A stretch of 18,887 bases of DNA from an uncultured Collinsella sp. (GCA_900550825.1 URTZ01000018.1:1-18887); one strand, 5' to 3'; shown: positions 7,787 through 14,817, counted from the stretch's first letter. A program made the numbers and translations. The notes: generated by a model not told the origin, from the sequence alone.

Positions 7787-8869
7787 ATGCACATTCCAGA
7801 CAACTACCTGTCCCCGCAGACCGATGCCGTTATGGCGGTGGTGATGGTGCCCGTTTGGGTCCATTGCATCAAGAAAGTGCGCGCCACGCTCGATCGCGAG
7901 CATATGGCGTTCCTGGGCATTTGCGCCGCGTTCTCCTTTTTGCTCATGATGTTTAACGTGCCGCTGCCCGGCGGCACCACTGGTCACGCCGTTGGCGGCG
8001 CGCTCATTGCGCTGCTGCTGGGCCCCGAGGCCGCGGCCATTGCAGTCTCGGTTGCGCTGGCGCTGCAGGCGCTGCTGTTTGGCGACGGCGGCGTTCTGTC
8101 GTTTGGCGCCAACTGCTTTAACATGGCCTTTGTGCTGCCGTTTACCGCTGCTATCGTGTTCCGTGCGCTCAACAGCCGTCTGCACGACAAGAGCTGGGGC
8201 ACCTCGGTTTCTGCCATCGTGAGCGGTTGGGTCGGCCTGTGCCTGGCGGCCCTGTGCGCGGCAATCGAGTTTGGTATTCAGCCGATGCTCTTCATGAATG
8301 CTTCGGGCGCTCCGCTGTACTGCCCCTTCCCGCTGTCCGTGGCTATTCCGGCCATGTTGATCCCGCATATGCTGGTTGCCGGCGTGGTCGAAGGCGTGGC
8401 AACGGCCGCCATCTACGGCTTCATTAAGAAGACGGCGCCGAGCATTATCGTCGGCCCCGAGGCCGCCGATGGCCAGCTTGCCGCCGATGGTACCGCCAAG
8501 AAGACTTCCCTGATCCCTACGCTCATTCTGGTCGCCGTGCTTGTCGTGGCTACGCCGCTCGGCTTGCTTGCCACCGGTGACGCCTGGGGTGAATGGGACG
8601 CCGAGGGCGCCGCGACCGCCGTTCAGGAGGCTGGCGACGACAGCTTGCAGGCTTCGGTCGGCCTCGATACCCCGACCTTTGCCGATGCTCTGCCTACGGG
8701 TGATTACCTGCAGGCCTATTCCGAGGAACAGGGTCTTGGCTTTGCCGGCCAGGCTGCCATGTATATCCTGTCCGGCGTGATTGGCGTGGCGGTGCTCACC
8801 ATCGCATTTCGTCTGATCTCGCTGACGGTTAAGGAAAGCGGTGCTCATGGCAATAGCCGAGCTGCCTAG
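7787..8869 (+). CDS. cbiM: ECF transporter substrate-binding component, CbiM/NikM type fused to a CbiN/NikN-like domain
   Basis: This membrane protein captures Ni2+ or Co2+ for an energy-coupling factor importer. The N-terminus MHIPDNYLSP is the CbiM/NikM signature, in which the free amino terminus, His2 and a histidine in the third segment chelate the metal. His67 in GGTTGHAVGG is that residue, so the site is intact. GDGGVLSFGANCFNM (about 93-107) is also conserved. At 360 residues it is much longer than plain CbiM. After residue ~240 come two more hydrophobic helices (about 246-268 and 325-345) enclosing an acidic extracytoplasmic stretch, the layout of a fused CbiN/NikN or PDGLE module. 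AGG-type SD, ATG at 7787. The NikR-like dyad and the fusion favour nickel, but cobalt cannot be excluded by sequence. Confidence 0.9.
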   Translation: MHIPDNYLSPQTDAVMAVVMVPVWVHCIKKVRATLDREHMAFLGICAAFSFLLMMFNVPLPGGTTGHAVGGALIALLLGPEAAAIAVSVALALQALLFGDGGVLSFGANCFNMAFVLPFTAAIVFRALNSRLHDKSWGTSVSAIVSGWVGLCLAALCAAIEFGIQPMLFMNASGAPLYCPFPLSVAIPAMLIPHMLVAGVVEGVATAAIYGFIKKTAPSIIVGPEAADGQLAADGTAKKTSLIPTLILVAVLVVATPLGLLATGDAWGEWDAEGAATAVQEAGDDSLQASVGLDTPTFADALPTGDYLQAYSEEQGLGFAGQAAMYILSGVIGVAVLTIAFRLISLTVKESGAHGNSRAA

Positions 8870-9683
8870 CTGGCTCGCGGTCGAGCAGCGTTACGAGCCC
8901 GCGGGGGCTCGACATCGTGTGATGCAAAAGAACGTCCTGCACCTGGCGAGCCTGCTTGAGCGGGTTCGCCTGGGCGGCGGCGCACACAAGGGCGGGTCGA
9001 TAATCGACCGCGCCCTTTCTTCCGTTTCGGCCCCGGTGCGTTTGGTAGGGATGTTCGTTTGCGTTCTGTGCGTGTGTCTGACGCAGGGCCCGCTGTACCT
9101 CATGTTGATGGCGGCTATCGCGCTGGTGCTGGTCGCGGTGCGCCCCGTACGCGGGCTGCGGGCAACCTTTGTACCGGCGCTTGGCGCTGCGGGGCTCGCG
9201 GTGGTTCTGGCGCTGCCTGCCCTGCTGCTGGGCGCTTCCGCTACGGGCGCCATGCTCAAAATTGCGCTCAAGACGTTCATTAACGTGTCGTTCGTGCTGG
9301 GCGTTTCGTGGACACTCACCTGGAGCCGCATGTCGGCGGCGCTCAAGACGCTGCATCTGCCCGACGAGGTCATCTTTACGTTTGATATGGCGCTCAAGCA
9401 CATCGAGGTGCTGGGCCGAACGGCGCACAATTTGTGCGAATCGGTCATGCTGCGCAGTGTGGGTCGCGCGCCTGAGGGATTTTCGCGCACCGACTCGGTC
9501 GCGGGTATCATGGGCATGACGTTTATCAAGGCGATGGAATGCAGCCACGCGATGGACGAGGCTATGCTTTGCCGCGGCTTTGCCGGTGCGTATCCGGCGC
9601 CCGCGCGCGCCGGGTTTGGCTGGCGCGATGCGGTCTATGCGGCCGGCGTGGCGCTGCTGGCAGTGTTGTGCGCCGTGCTGTAG
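8847..9683 (+). CDS. cbiQ: ECF transporter transmembrane T component, CbiQ/NikQ type
   Basis: This is the integral membrane coupling subunit that links the metal-binding component to the ATPase. It is about 278 residues, with clustered hydrophobic helices around residues 65-135 and near the C-terminus. The two short coupling motifs of T components are visible: MLRSVG, in the region ESVMLRSVGRAPEG, and the stronger AMLCRGF near the C-terminal side. The gene overlaps the end of the upstream gene by about 23 bp, showing tight translational coupling. I prefer ATG at 8847, about 11 nt after AAGGA. A GTG at 8841 in the same frame is the alternative and would add two residues. It belongs to the metal importer operon. 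Confidence 0.9.
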   Translation: MAIAELPSWLAVEQRYEPAGARHRVMQKNVLHLASLLERVRLGGGAHKGGSIIDRALSSVSAPVRLVGMFVCVLCVCLTQGPLYLMLMAAIALVLVAVRPVRGLRATFVPALGAAGLAVVLALPALLLGASATGAMLKIALKTFINVSFVLGVSWTLTWSRMSAALKTLHLPDEVIFTFDMALKHIEVLGRTAHNLCESVMLRSVGRAPEGFSRTDSVAGIMGMTFIKAMECSHAMDEAMLCRGFAGAYPAPARAGFGWRDAVYAAGVALLAVLCAVL

Positions 9684-9729
9684 GCGCTGCTGGTTCTGGC
9701 TGGGGATGGAAATAGGGAAGGGCGACGTT

Positions 9730-10497
9730 TTGACGATCGATATGAATAGTGCGGCGGGCACGAACGGTGCGGGCGCCGAGGTCGCGCCGCTCATCGAGCT
9801 GCGCGACGTGGTGTTCTCCTATGCGGGGCATACGGTGGTCGACGGCGTTTCGCTGCAGGTCGATCGTGGTGAACTCGTTGCCCTACTCGGTCCCAACGGC
9901 TGCGGTAAGACGACGATTATGCGCCTTATTAACGGCCTTGAACTCGCGGACGCAGGGATATACCTGTTTGACGGGCACGTGATCGATGCGGCGTTTCTAA
10001 GGGATTCCGCGGCCGCTCAGCGGTTCCATCAGCGCGTGGGCTTTGTGTTCCAGAACGCCGATGCTCAGCTGTTCTGCGCCACGGTGGGCGAGGAAGTCGC
10101 TTTTGGCCCGGCTCAAATGGGGCTGCCGACGGGCGAGCTCAACCGTCGCGTGCGCGATGCCATGGAACTGTTTCAAGTTGCCGACCTGGTCGATGCCTCG
10201 CCCTATCAGCTTTCGGGTGGGCAAAAGAAGCGCGTGGCGCTGGCTGCGGTCGTGTCGATGAACCCCGATATCTTGGTGCTCGACGAGCCCACCAACGGTC
10301 TCGATGAGGACTCGTGCGACATCGTAGTCAACTTTTTGCTGGCCTACGTTGCTGCCGGTAAGACGGTTTTGATGAGTACGCACCATCAAGATTTGGTGCG
10401 ACGCCTGGGTGCCCGTGCAATCTATATCGATCGATATCACCATGTGGTCGAGGCGCCCGTGCCGTCGTATGGAACCGAAAACGGTGCTACGGACTAG
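9730..10497 (+). CDS. cbiO: ECF transporter ATPase, CbiO/NikO type
   Basis: This is the ATP-binding subunit that powers the metal importer. A complete ABC domain is visible: Walker A GPNGCGKT (54-61), Q-loop Gln108 in FVFQNADAQLF (characteristic of ECF ATPases), signature LSGGQ (161-165), Walker B ILVLDEP (181-187) with Glu186, and the H-loop in STHHQD (216-221). Length is about 255 residues. The start is uncertain. TTG at 9730 has an excellent GGGAAGGG Shine-Dalgarno seven to eight bases upstream and is my choice. ATG at 9706 lacks a good ribosome site, and ATG at 9742 lies too far from it. Only one ATPase gene follows, so the module would use a homodimer. It is the last gene of the operon. 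Confidence 0.92.
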   Translation: MTIDMNSAAGTNGAGAEVAPLIELRDVVFSYAGHTVVDGVSLQVDRGELVALLGPNGCGKTTIMRLINGLELADAGIYLFDGHVIDAAFLRDSAAAQRFHQRVGFVFQNADAQLFCATVGEEVAFGPAQMGLPTGELNRRVRDAMELFQVADLVDASPYQLSGGQKKRVALAAVVSMNPDILVLDEPTNGLDEDSCDIVVNFLLAYVAAGKTVLMSTHHQDLVRRLGARAIYIDRYHHVVEAPVPSYGTENGATD

Positions 10498-10517
10498 TTG
10501 CTGCGTAGAGGATGCGT

Positions 10518-10535
10518 AGCCGCCCGCGCGGCTTT
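10518..10535 (+). terminator. Weak hairpin after the ECF transporter operon
   Basis: AGCCGC (10518-10523) pairs with GCGGCT (10528-10533) around CCGC, followed by only TTT. It is GC-rich and correctly placed between the transporter stop and the next promoter, but the T tract is poor. Confidence 0.35.
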
Positions 10536-10542
10536 GCCGTGA

Positions 10543-10551
10543 TGGTATAGT
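10543..10551 (+). promoter_or_regulatory. Extended -10 promoter of the phospholipase C-like gene
   Basis: TG-G-TATAGT forms an extended -10 element. Transcription would start near 10558, leaving a leader of about 20 nt that holds little besides the Shine-Dalgarno GGGGGTGG. No clear -35 is visible. Confidence 0.5.
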
Positions 10552-10577
10552 TATCCAGGTTTTTTATGGGGGTGGCT

Positions 10578-11426
10578 ATGCCAAGCTGGAACATTCATAT
10601 CGCTCAGACGGAGCGTTTGCTGGAGCGCACCAGTGCGCTTGCCGATAGCGTGCGTGACCGCAATGCCTTTTTGTTTGGCTGCGTGGTTCCGGACATTTTT
10701 GTGGGCTATATGGTTCCCGGTATCGCCGATCCCATTCCGTATCGCATTACGCACTTTGCAAAGCCCGAGCCTATCCCTAAGCCGCGCGAGCACGAGTTCT
10801 GGGATACCTATGTGGCGCCGCTGCTTAAAGGCGCACCCGCGGGCAAACCTGCTGAAGCTACCTCGATTGTCGAGGAGCGCGAGCGACTGAATCGCGTGCA
10901 CTATCCCCAGCGCTACAGGGATGCTGAGCCGGCTGTCGGTCCCGGCGCTAGTGAGTTCTCGCTTGCACCTGAGGACGTGGCGCAGTCGTTGCTCGACCTG
11001 ACGCTTGGCGTTTGGTCTCACCTCGTGGCCGATACCGTATGGAATACGCGCGTGAATCAGTACCTGGAGGCGCACGGCGGCAAGCCGTGTGAGGAGTTCC
11101 GCATTAAAAAGCAAGGCGACTTTGACTGGTTTGGCAAGACGCTGGGCATCGTTTCCATTCCGCGTGCGACCGATCGCCTCTATACCGCTGCGACGCGTTT
11201 TGGGCAGTATCCCATCCATAAGGAGTATGTGCTCAAGACCATTGGCGTTATGCACGAGATCGTGCGCGAAAACCCCGGTGAGCCCGATCATCCGCCGTAT
11301 CGCCTGCTAACCGAGGAGTTCTTCGATGCAACATTTACCGAGGTCATCGAGCTAACCGAGGCGGGATTTGCGGCTCGCGTTGCTGCTTCTGACGTTCCCG
11401 CAGTCCCCCTGATCGCTAGCTGCTAG
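10578..11426 (+). CDS. Zinc-dependent phospholipase C-like family protein
   Basis: The 282-residue protein begins MPSWNIHIAQTERLL, the start I associate with the zinc-dependent phospholipase C / S1-P1-like family, where early Trp/His residues bind zinc. Other candidate metal ligands are His7, Asp39 (in GCVVPDIF), His59 (in RITHFAKP), and His148 with Asp152 (in VWSHLVADTVWN), a spacing typical of the fold. No signal peptide is visible, so this is an intracellular variant and its true substrate is unknown. An in-frame ATG at 10566 exists, but the one at 10578 directly follows GGGGGTGG and starts at the conserved PSWNIH. The stop overlaps that of the opposite-strand gene. The fold assignment is reasonable; catalytic activity is inferred. 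Confidence 0.75.
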   Translation: MPSWNIHIAQTERLLERTSALADSVRDRNAFLFGCVVPDIFVGYMVPGIADPIPYRITHFAKPEPIPKPREHEFWDTYVAPLLKGAPAGKPAEATSIVEERERLNRVHYPQRYRDAEPAVGPGASEFSLAPEDVAQSLLDLTLGVWSHLVADTVWNTRVNQYLEAHGGKPCEEFRIKKQGDFDWFGKTLGIVSIPRATDRLYTAATRFGQYPIHKEYVLKTIGVMHEIVRENPGEPDHPPYRLLTEEFFDATFTEVIELTEAGFAARVAASDVPAVPLIASC

Positions 11427-12496
11427 CCGGCCGGCTTAACGGAGAACAGTTCATCCCAATTGACCAACAGCTCCCGTCGCAGGGTTTCTGCGGCGGTGCG
11501 TTCCTGATCGGTCTTTGGGATGTAGGGGAGCCCCGCCTTTTTATGAATGAGCTCGGCGATGTTGTTAAAGCTCTTCGTGTCCTTGATTTGCTCATAGGTT
11601 ATCTGGATAACGTCATAGCCCATGCTTGTGAGGGCGGTGGTGCGCTCGGCATCGGAGAGACTTGCGGCTTCGCTGTCATGGGCGGAGCGGCCTTGGCATT
11701 CCAAAATGACGCCCATGCTGTCGATGTTGCTCTCTATGAGGATATCGGCGTAGCAGCAGGTTTTGTCATACAGTGAGCGTGCGGCGTCGCTGAGTGGGAT
11801 GCGCACGTTGTTTGCGATGTTGATGCCCATGCCGCCCTCGTCGCGGGGGAGCGAGACAAGCATGGAGGTCTGTACTTCGAAGGGTGAGGCGGTCTGCCCC
11901 GTCATGTGCTCGGCTGCCCAGCGCAGTTGTTTAACGCCGCGCAGGCCTGCGGCCTGCTTGGCGAACGCGGCGATATCCGCTGCGCTGAGGAGCGGTGGGC
12001 GCTTCCACAGGTTGGTGTCATTGCCCTTGGTGTCGACAACGCGTTTCCAACCACAGTCGGGCGGAATGAGCTTAAGCGAAATTGCTTCATCGAGCTGCTG
12101 CTGCGCCCGTTTACAAGGCGTGAACACTGCAAAGGAGCCGCACATCTCGTAGCAAGCCATGAGTAACTGGTTGCGCGAGACCTGCGTAGCAAGGTTGAGC
12201 AGTGTGAACTCCGGGGACGTGACATTAAACCCATGCTCAGTCTGCCTAAACGACCCAGGAGGCGGCTCTTGGGTTAGCAGACGGCTATGAAATAGCTTTC
12301 CGTTCGCGCGCTGTTTTCTTTCGCACACGAATCTCCAAACTGGTGTGCCGAGCAAGTCTTTAAATACTGGTTGTTTTGAGTAATGCACCAAGCGATGGTC
12401 ATGGTCGGGCGGCAGGATTGCCGGATAGAGTCCTAGTATCTGGGGCGGGATGCGATAGTACTGAAAAGCTGTGGGTCCGCAAGCGAGAAATGACAT
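11423..12496 (-). CDS. AbiEi-like / DUF559-type PD-(D/E)XK nuclease-domain protein
   Basis: The 357-residue protein has two parts. The N-terminal half contains TEHGFNVTSPEFTLLNLATQ (86-105), resembling the 'VTSPERTLLDLA' helix of AbiEi-type antitoxin-like proteins, with a cysteine-rich stretch after it. The C-terminal part (about 205-310) looks like a DUF559/Vsr-type endonuclease fold: SPFE with Glu207, YADILIE with Asp251, ECQG with Glu266 and Gln268, then DAERTTALTSMGYDVIQIT. Glu207-Asp251-Glu266-x-Gln268 is a plausible PD-(D/E)XK site with Gln replacing Lys. The start lacks a clear Shine-Dalgarno. No partner gene is adjacent, so it is an orphan. Fold assignment is by eye; biological role is unknown, possibly defence-related. 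Confidence 0.7.
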   Translation of the reverse strand: MSFLACGPTAFQYYRIPPQILGLYPAILPPDHDHRLVHYSKQPVFKDLLGTPVWRFVCERKQRANGKLFHSRLLTQEPPPGSFRQTEHGFNVTSPEFTLLNLATQVSRNQLLMACYEMCGSFAVFTPCKRAQQQLDEAISLKLIPPDCGWKRVVDTKGNDTNLWKRPPLLSAADIAAFAKQAAGLRGVKQLRWAAEHMTGQTASPFEVQTSMLVSLPRDEGGMGINIANNVRIPLSDAARSLYDKTCCYADILIESNIDSMGVILECQGRSAHDSEAASLSDAERTTALTSMGYDVIQITYEQIKDTKSFNNIAELIHKKAGLPYIPKTDQERTAAETLRRELLVNWDELFSVKPAG

Positions 12497-12851
12497 GGCA
12501 ATCCGATCGTTCGAGCGTTGTTTGGGCTAGAAAGGCTATCGGTTTCGGAAGTGCGGGGAAAAAGACAAACAGGCAAAGCACAAGCGGTATTTGAGCCAAC
12601 TTTATCAGGGGTTTTGTTGAAATAAAAGGGCTTGTGCTCGGGGGTAAGCAATTTTTCCCCGCACTTCCGAAAACCAGGTCGATCTGACTCTTGCTAAAAC
12701 GATTTAGCAGCGTCGGTCAAGGTGCGGGTTTGCCACCGGGCGAACACTTTTATCGCTTGGGACTATATTTATTGGGCCTCGAAGGGTGGATTTCGCGCTT
12801 TTGGTAAAGAAATGAGTGTGTGTTTTGCCGTGTGCCGGCATTGGCATAGAA
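12497..12851. other. Gene-free spacer between the nuclease-domain gene and pyk
   Basis: Apart from the fold-back repeat, this stretch holds TGCTAAA-ACGA-TTTAGCA (12692-12709), a perfect seven-bp dyad without a T tail that could be an operator or a small hairpin. Beyond it I see only AT-rich sequence (around 12750-12830) up to the pyk terminator. I found no convincing gene, tRNA or small peptide with a ribosome site. Confidence 0.6.
12541..12675. repeat. Fold-back repeat element with 21-bp terminal arms
   Basis: The arm at 12543-12563 (TTTCGGAAGTGCGGGG plus AAAAA) is the perfect inverted copy of 12652-12672 (TTTTTCCCCGCACTTCCG plus AAA). With a one-base indel the match extends to GG/CC at the outer ends. 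Within the 88-bp interior AGCACAAGC (12577-12585) is inverted against GCTTGTGCT (12630-12638). The nested arms suggest a small non-autonomous mobile repeat or a long RNA hairpin. It sits immediately upstream of the nuclease-domain gene. No open frame inside looks coding. Confidence 0.7.
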
Positions 12852-12886
12852 AAAGGGCCCGGAAGGCTTTGCCTTCCGGGCCCTTT
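12849..12886 (-). terminator. Intrinsic terminator of pyk
   Basis: AAAGGGCCCGGAAGGC (12852-12867) and GCCTTCCGGGCCCTTT (12871-12886) form a perfect 16-bp stem around three bases. On the minus strand the stem is followed by TTTTTC, a proper U tract, 29 nt beyond the pyk stop codon. Confidence 0.9.
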
Positions 12887-12914
12887 GCAATGCAAACCTG
12901 CTTGCAAGTACGAC

Positions 12915-14375
12915 TTAGCGCACCTGAGCGACGTAAGCGACGTTGGTCGAGGAGACCTTGTCCTCGAGCTGGACGCTCATGCGGGGATCGCCGGCGGTAG
13001 CGACGGTCAGGTCGCCGGCCTCGACGTAGCCGAGCTCCTTAGCGGTCTCGATCGCCTTGACGATCGTGCCGTTGACGGTGCCCTGGGTAATCTCGGCCTG
13101 GTGCGGGATAACGCCCCAGTACATGATCATCTGCTGGACGGCCCACTCGTGGCGGGAGAACGCGCAGATCGGCATGTTGGGACGGAAGTGCGAAATCAGG
13201 CGAGCGGTACGACCGGTGGTCGTCGGCACGGTGATGCACTTGGCGCCAACGGTGGTAGCCATGTTCACAGCGGACATACCCACAACGTTGTTGACGACGC
13301 GGGTGCCGTGAGCATCGGCCGGAACCTCGAGCGGAGCGTGGGCCGGGAGGTACTTCTCGGTCTCGAGAGCGATGCTGGCCTGCATCTTGACGGCCTCGAC
13401 CGGGTACTTGCCGGCAGCGGACTCGCCGGAAAGCATAACGGCGTCGGTGCCGTCGTAAATGGCGTTAGCAACGTCGGCAACCTCGGCGCGCGTCGGGCGC
13501 GGGTTCTGCTGCATGGAGTCGAGCATCTGCGTAGCGGTGATAACGGGCTTGTAGGCCGCGTTGCACTTAGCGATGATCTCCTTCTGGATGTGCGGAACGA
13601 GCTCGGGCTTGATCTCGATGCCCAGGTCGCCACGGGCGACCATGATGCCGTCGGAAGCCTCGAGGATCTCGTCGAAGTTCTCGACGCCCAGGGCGCACTC
13701 GATCTTCGGGAAGATCGTCACGTGCTCGCCACCGTTCTCGCGGCAAAGCTCGCGGATGCCGCGGACGGACTCGCCGTCACGGATGAAGGAAGCGGCGATG
13801 TAGTCGATGTTCTCGGTCAGGCCAAAGAGGATGTCCTGACGATCGCGCTCGGTGATGGCGGGCAGCGAGATGTTGACGTTGGGCATGTTGATGCCCTTGC
13901 GCTCGCCGATCAGGCCGTCGTTCTTAACGACGCAGGTCATGTCCTGGCCGTCGACGGACTCGACCTCGAGGGCAACCAGGCCGTCATCGATCAGGATGAG
14001 GGAGCCCTTCTCGACCTCGGAGGGCAGAGCCAGGTAGTCGAGGGAGATGTGCTCAGCGGTGCCGTGGAAATCCTCGGACGTGGGCTGAGCGGTGACGACG
14101 ATCTTGTCGCCGGTCTTGACGGCAACCTTCTTGCCATCGACCAAAAGGCCGGTGCGGACCTCGGGGCCCTTGGTGTCGAGCAGGATGCCGACGGGCAGAC
14201 CGAGCTCCTTGGAAATACGACGGACGCGCTCGATGCGACCGTGGTGCTCGTCGTAGGATCCGTGCGAGAAGTTAAAACGGGCGACGTTCATGCCCGCCTT
14301 GATCATCTCGCGGATGGTCTCGTCGCTATCGCAGGCGGGACCCATGGTGCATACAATCTTGGTGCGCTTGTACAT
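12915..14375 (-). CDS. pyk: Pyruvate kinase
   Basis: This is the last step of glycolysis: phosphoenolpyruvate plus ADP to pyruvate plus ATP, in the cytoplasm. The 486 residues match a bacterial pyruvate kinase without the extra C-terminal PEP-utiliser domain. Visible motifs are FNFSHGS (34-40), LDTKGPEVRTG (66-76), the catalytic block FPKIE with Lys224 and Glu226, MVARGDLGIE (245-254) with Asp250, ATQMLDSM (281-288), and DGTDAVMLSGESAAGKYP (308-325). The C-terminal allosteric domain retains TTTGRTARLISHFRPN. The start is secured by GGAGG six bases upstream. It is monocistronic: its own promoter lies in the divergent region shared with the calcium ATPase and a strong terminator follows. Confidence 0.98.
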   Translation of the reverse strand: MYKRTKIVCTMGPACDSDETIREMIKAGMNVARFNFSHGSYDEHHGRIERVRRISKELGLPVGILLDTKGPEVRTGLLVDGKKVAVKTGDKIVVTAQPTSEDFHGTAEHISLDYLALPSEVEKGSLILIDDGLVALEVESVDGQDMTCVVKNDGLIGERKGINMPNVNISLPAITERDRQDILFGLTENIDYIAASFIRDGESVRGIRELCRENGGEHVTIFPKIECALGVENFDEILEASDGIMVARGDLGIEIKPELVPHIQKEIIAKCNAAYKPVITATQMLDSMQQNPRPTRAEVADVANAIYDGTDAVMLSGESAAGKYPVEAVKMQASIALETEKYLPAHAPLEVPADAHGTRVVNNVVGMSAVNMATTVGAKCITVPTTTGRTARLISHFRPNMPICAFSRHEWAVQQMIMYWGVIPHQAEITQGTVNGTIVKAIETAKELGYVEAGDLTVATAGDPRMSVQLEDKVSSTNVAYVAQVR

Positions 14376-14438
14376 TCAGACCTCCATCTGACATCGTCTT
14401 GCGCTGATAGATAAACCATAAGAAATAAAACTGAGATG

Positions 14439-14469
14439 ATTATAACGAAATGACGACCGAATACCTCAA
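14439..14469 (-). promoter_or_regulatory. Promoter of pyk
   Basis: On the minus strand a consensus TATAAT (plus-strand 14439-14444) is preceded by TTGAGG (14464-14469) at 19-bp spacing, longer than ideal. Transcription would start near 14432, leaving a leader of about 55 nt with the GGAGG ribosome site. Confidence 0.6.
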
Positions 14470-14669
14470 AAAATCGACCGTATGCCGAATTAGAAGTTCA
14501 TTTTTTGCGGTAAAAACGGTATATGAAAAATCTTTACCAACCGTTCTGACCGCTGCTATCTGGGCGATATTTCAGTTTAACGATGTGCCGAAGAAAAAAC
14601 GTTTTATCAATATTGAGCATCACACGGTCTGCATCGTTGCACTCGAGCCGTGTTTCCAATTGGAATGTT

Positions 14670-14699
14670 TTGGCTAGACGCGCCGCTTTGGGGTACCAT
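14670..14699 (+). promoter_or_regulatory. Promoter of the calcium ATPase
   Basis: TTGGCT (14670-14675) and TACCAT (14694-14699) are 18 bp apart, followed by AGCC as in two other promoters of this window. Initiation near 14706 would make the first hairpin of the leader begin at the extreme 5' end of the transcript. Confidence 0.5.
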
Positions 14700-14705
14700 A
14701 GCCCC

Positions 14706-14817
14706 ACTATCAACTGCCGCTCAGCACGGCAGCCTTGATGAGCCCTTGCCCTTCTCCTGGGAATTATGATCGGGCATCAATCTGCTGAGTGGCCCGAATC
14801 CCAGGAGGGGACTCTAT
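14706..14817 (+). promoter_or_regulatory. Structured 5' leader with loop-loop pairing and sequestered Shine-Dalgarno (candidate translational riboswitch)
   Basis: Hairpin A: CTGCCG (14714-14719) pairs with CGGCAG (14727-14732), loop CTCAGCA (14720-14726), extended by ATCAA (14709-14713) with TTGAT (14735-14739). Stem B: CTCCTGGGA (14754-14762) pairs perfectly with TCCCAGGAG (14799-14807) and takes most of the Shine-Dalgarno AGGAGGGG (14803-14810). Stacked inside B, stem C: TCGGGC (14770-14775) with GCCCGA (14792-14797). Its 16-nt loop contains TGCTGAG (14783-14789), the exact complement of loop A. A second ATCAA (14776-14780, in loop C) can compete with 14709-14713 for TTGAT. No T tract follows, so control would be at translation. 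I do not recognise a known riboswitch class. Confidence 0.65.

Larger units (their letters stand above)
14376..14705. other. AT-rich divergent control region between pyk and the calcium ATPase
   Basis: The 330 bp upstream of the ATPase leader are far richer in A and T than the genes around them. They contain the pyk promoter, interleaved inverted pieces (GGTAAA 14509-14514 with TTTACC 14533-14538; AACGGT 14515-14520 with ACCGTT 14540-14545), and a perfect 12-bp palindrome TTCCAATTGGAA (14654-14665) just upstream of the ATPase -35. A 75-codon open frame from 14450 has no ribosome site and an unprotein-like composition, so I do not call a gene. Confidence 0.5.

Noticed and set aside
12399..12651. 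Short minus-strand frames crossing the left arm of the fold-back repeat, as a possible N-terminal extension of the nuclease-domain gene
   Set aside because: They are in other frames, lack ribosome sites, and their content is explained by the repeat and by antisense reading.
12816..14414. A 532-codon open frame antisense to pyruvate kinase
   Set aside because: It is rich in Asp, Gly, Leu and Val in the way that antisense frames of high-GC genes are, and it runs through the pyk terminator. pyk itself carries every motif of its family.
14450..14677. A 75-codon open frame in the pyk/ATPase control region
   Set aside because: It has no Shine-Dalgarno, overlaps the pyk promoter, and shows no family resemblance or codon bias like its neighbours.
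14799..14810. Transcription terminator at the ATPase leader hairpin
   Set aside because: The stem is followed by GGGACTC and the start codon with no T tract. Shine-Dalgarno sequestration is the better reading.
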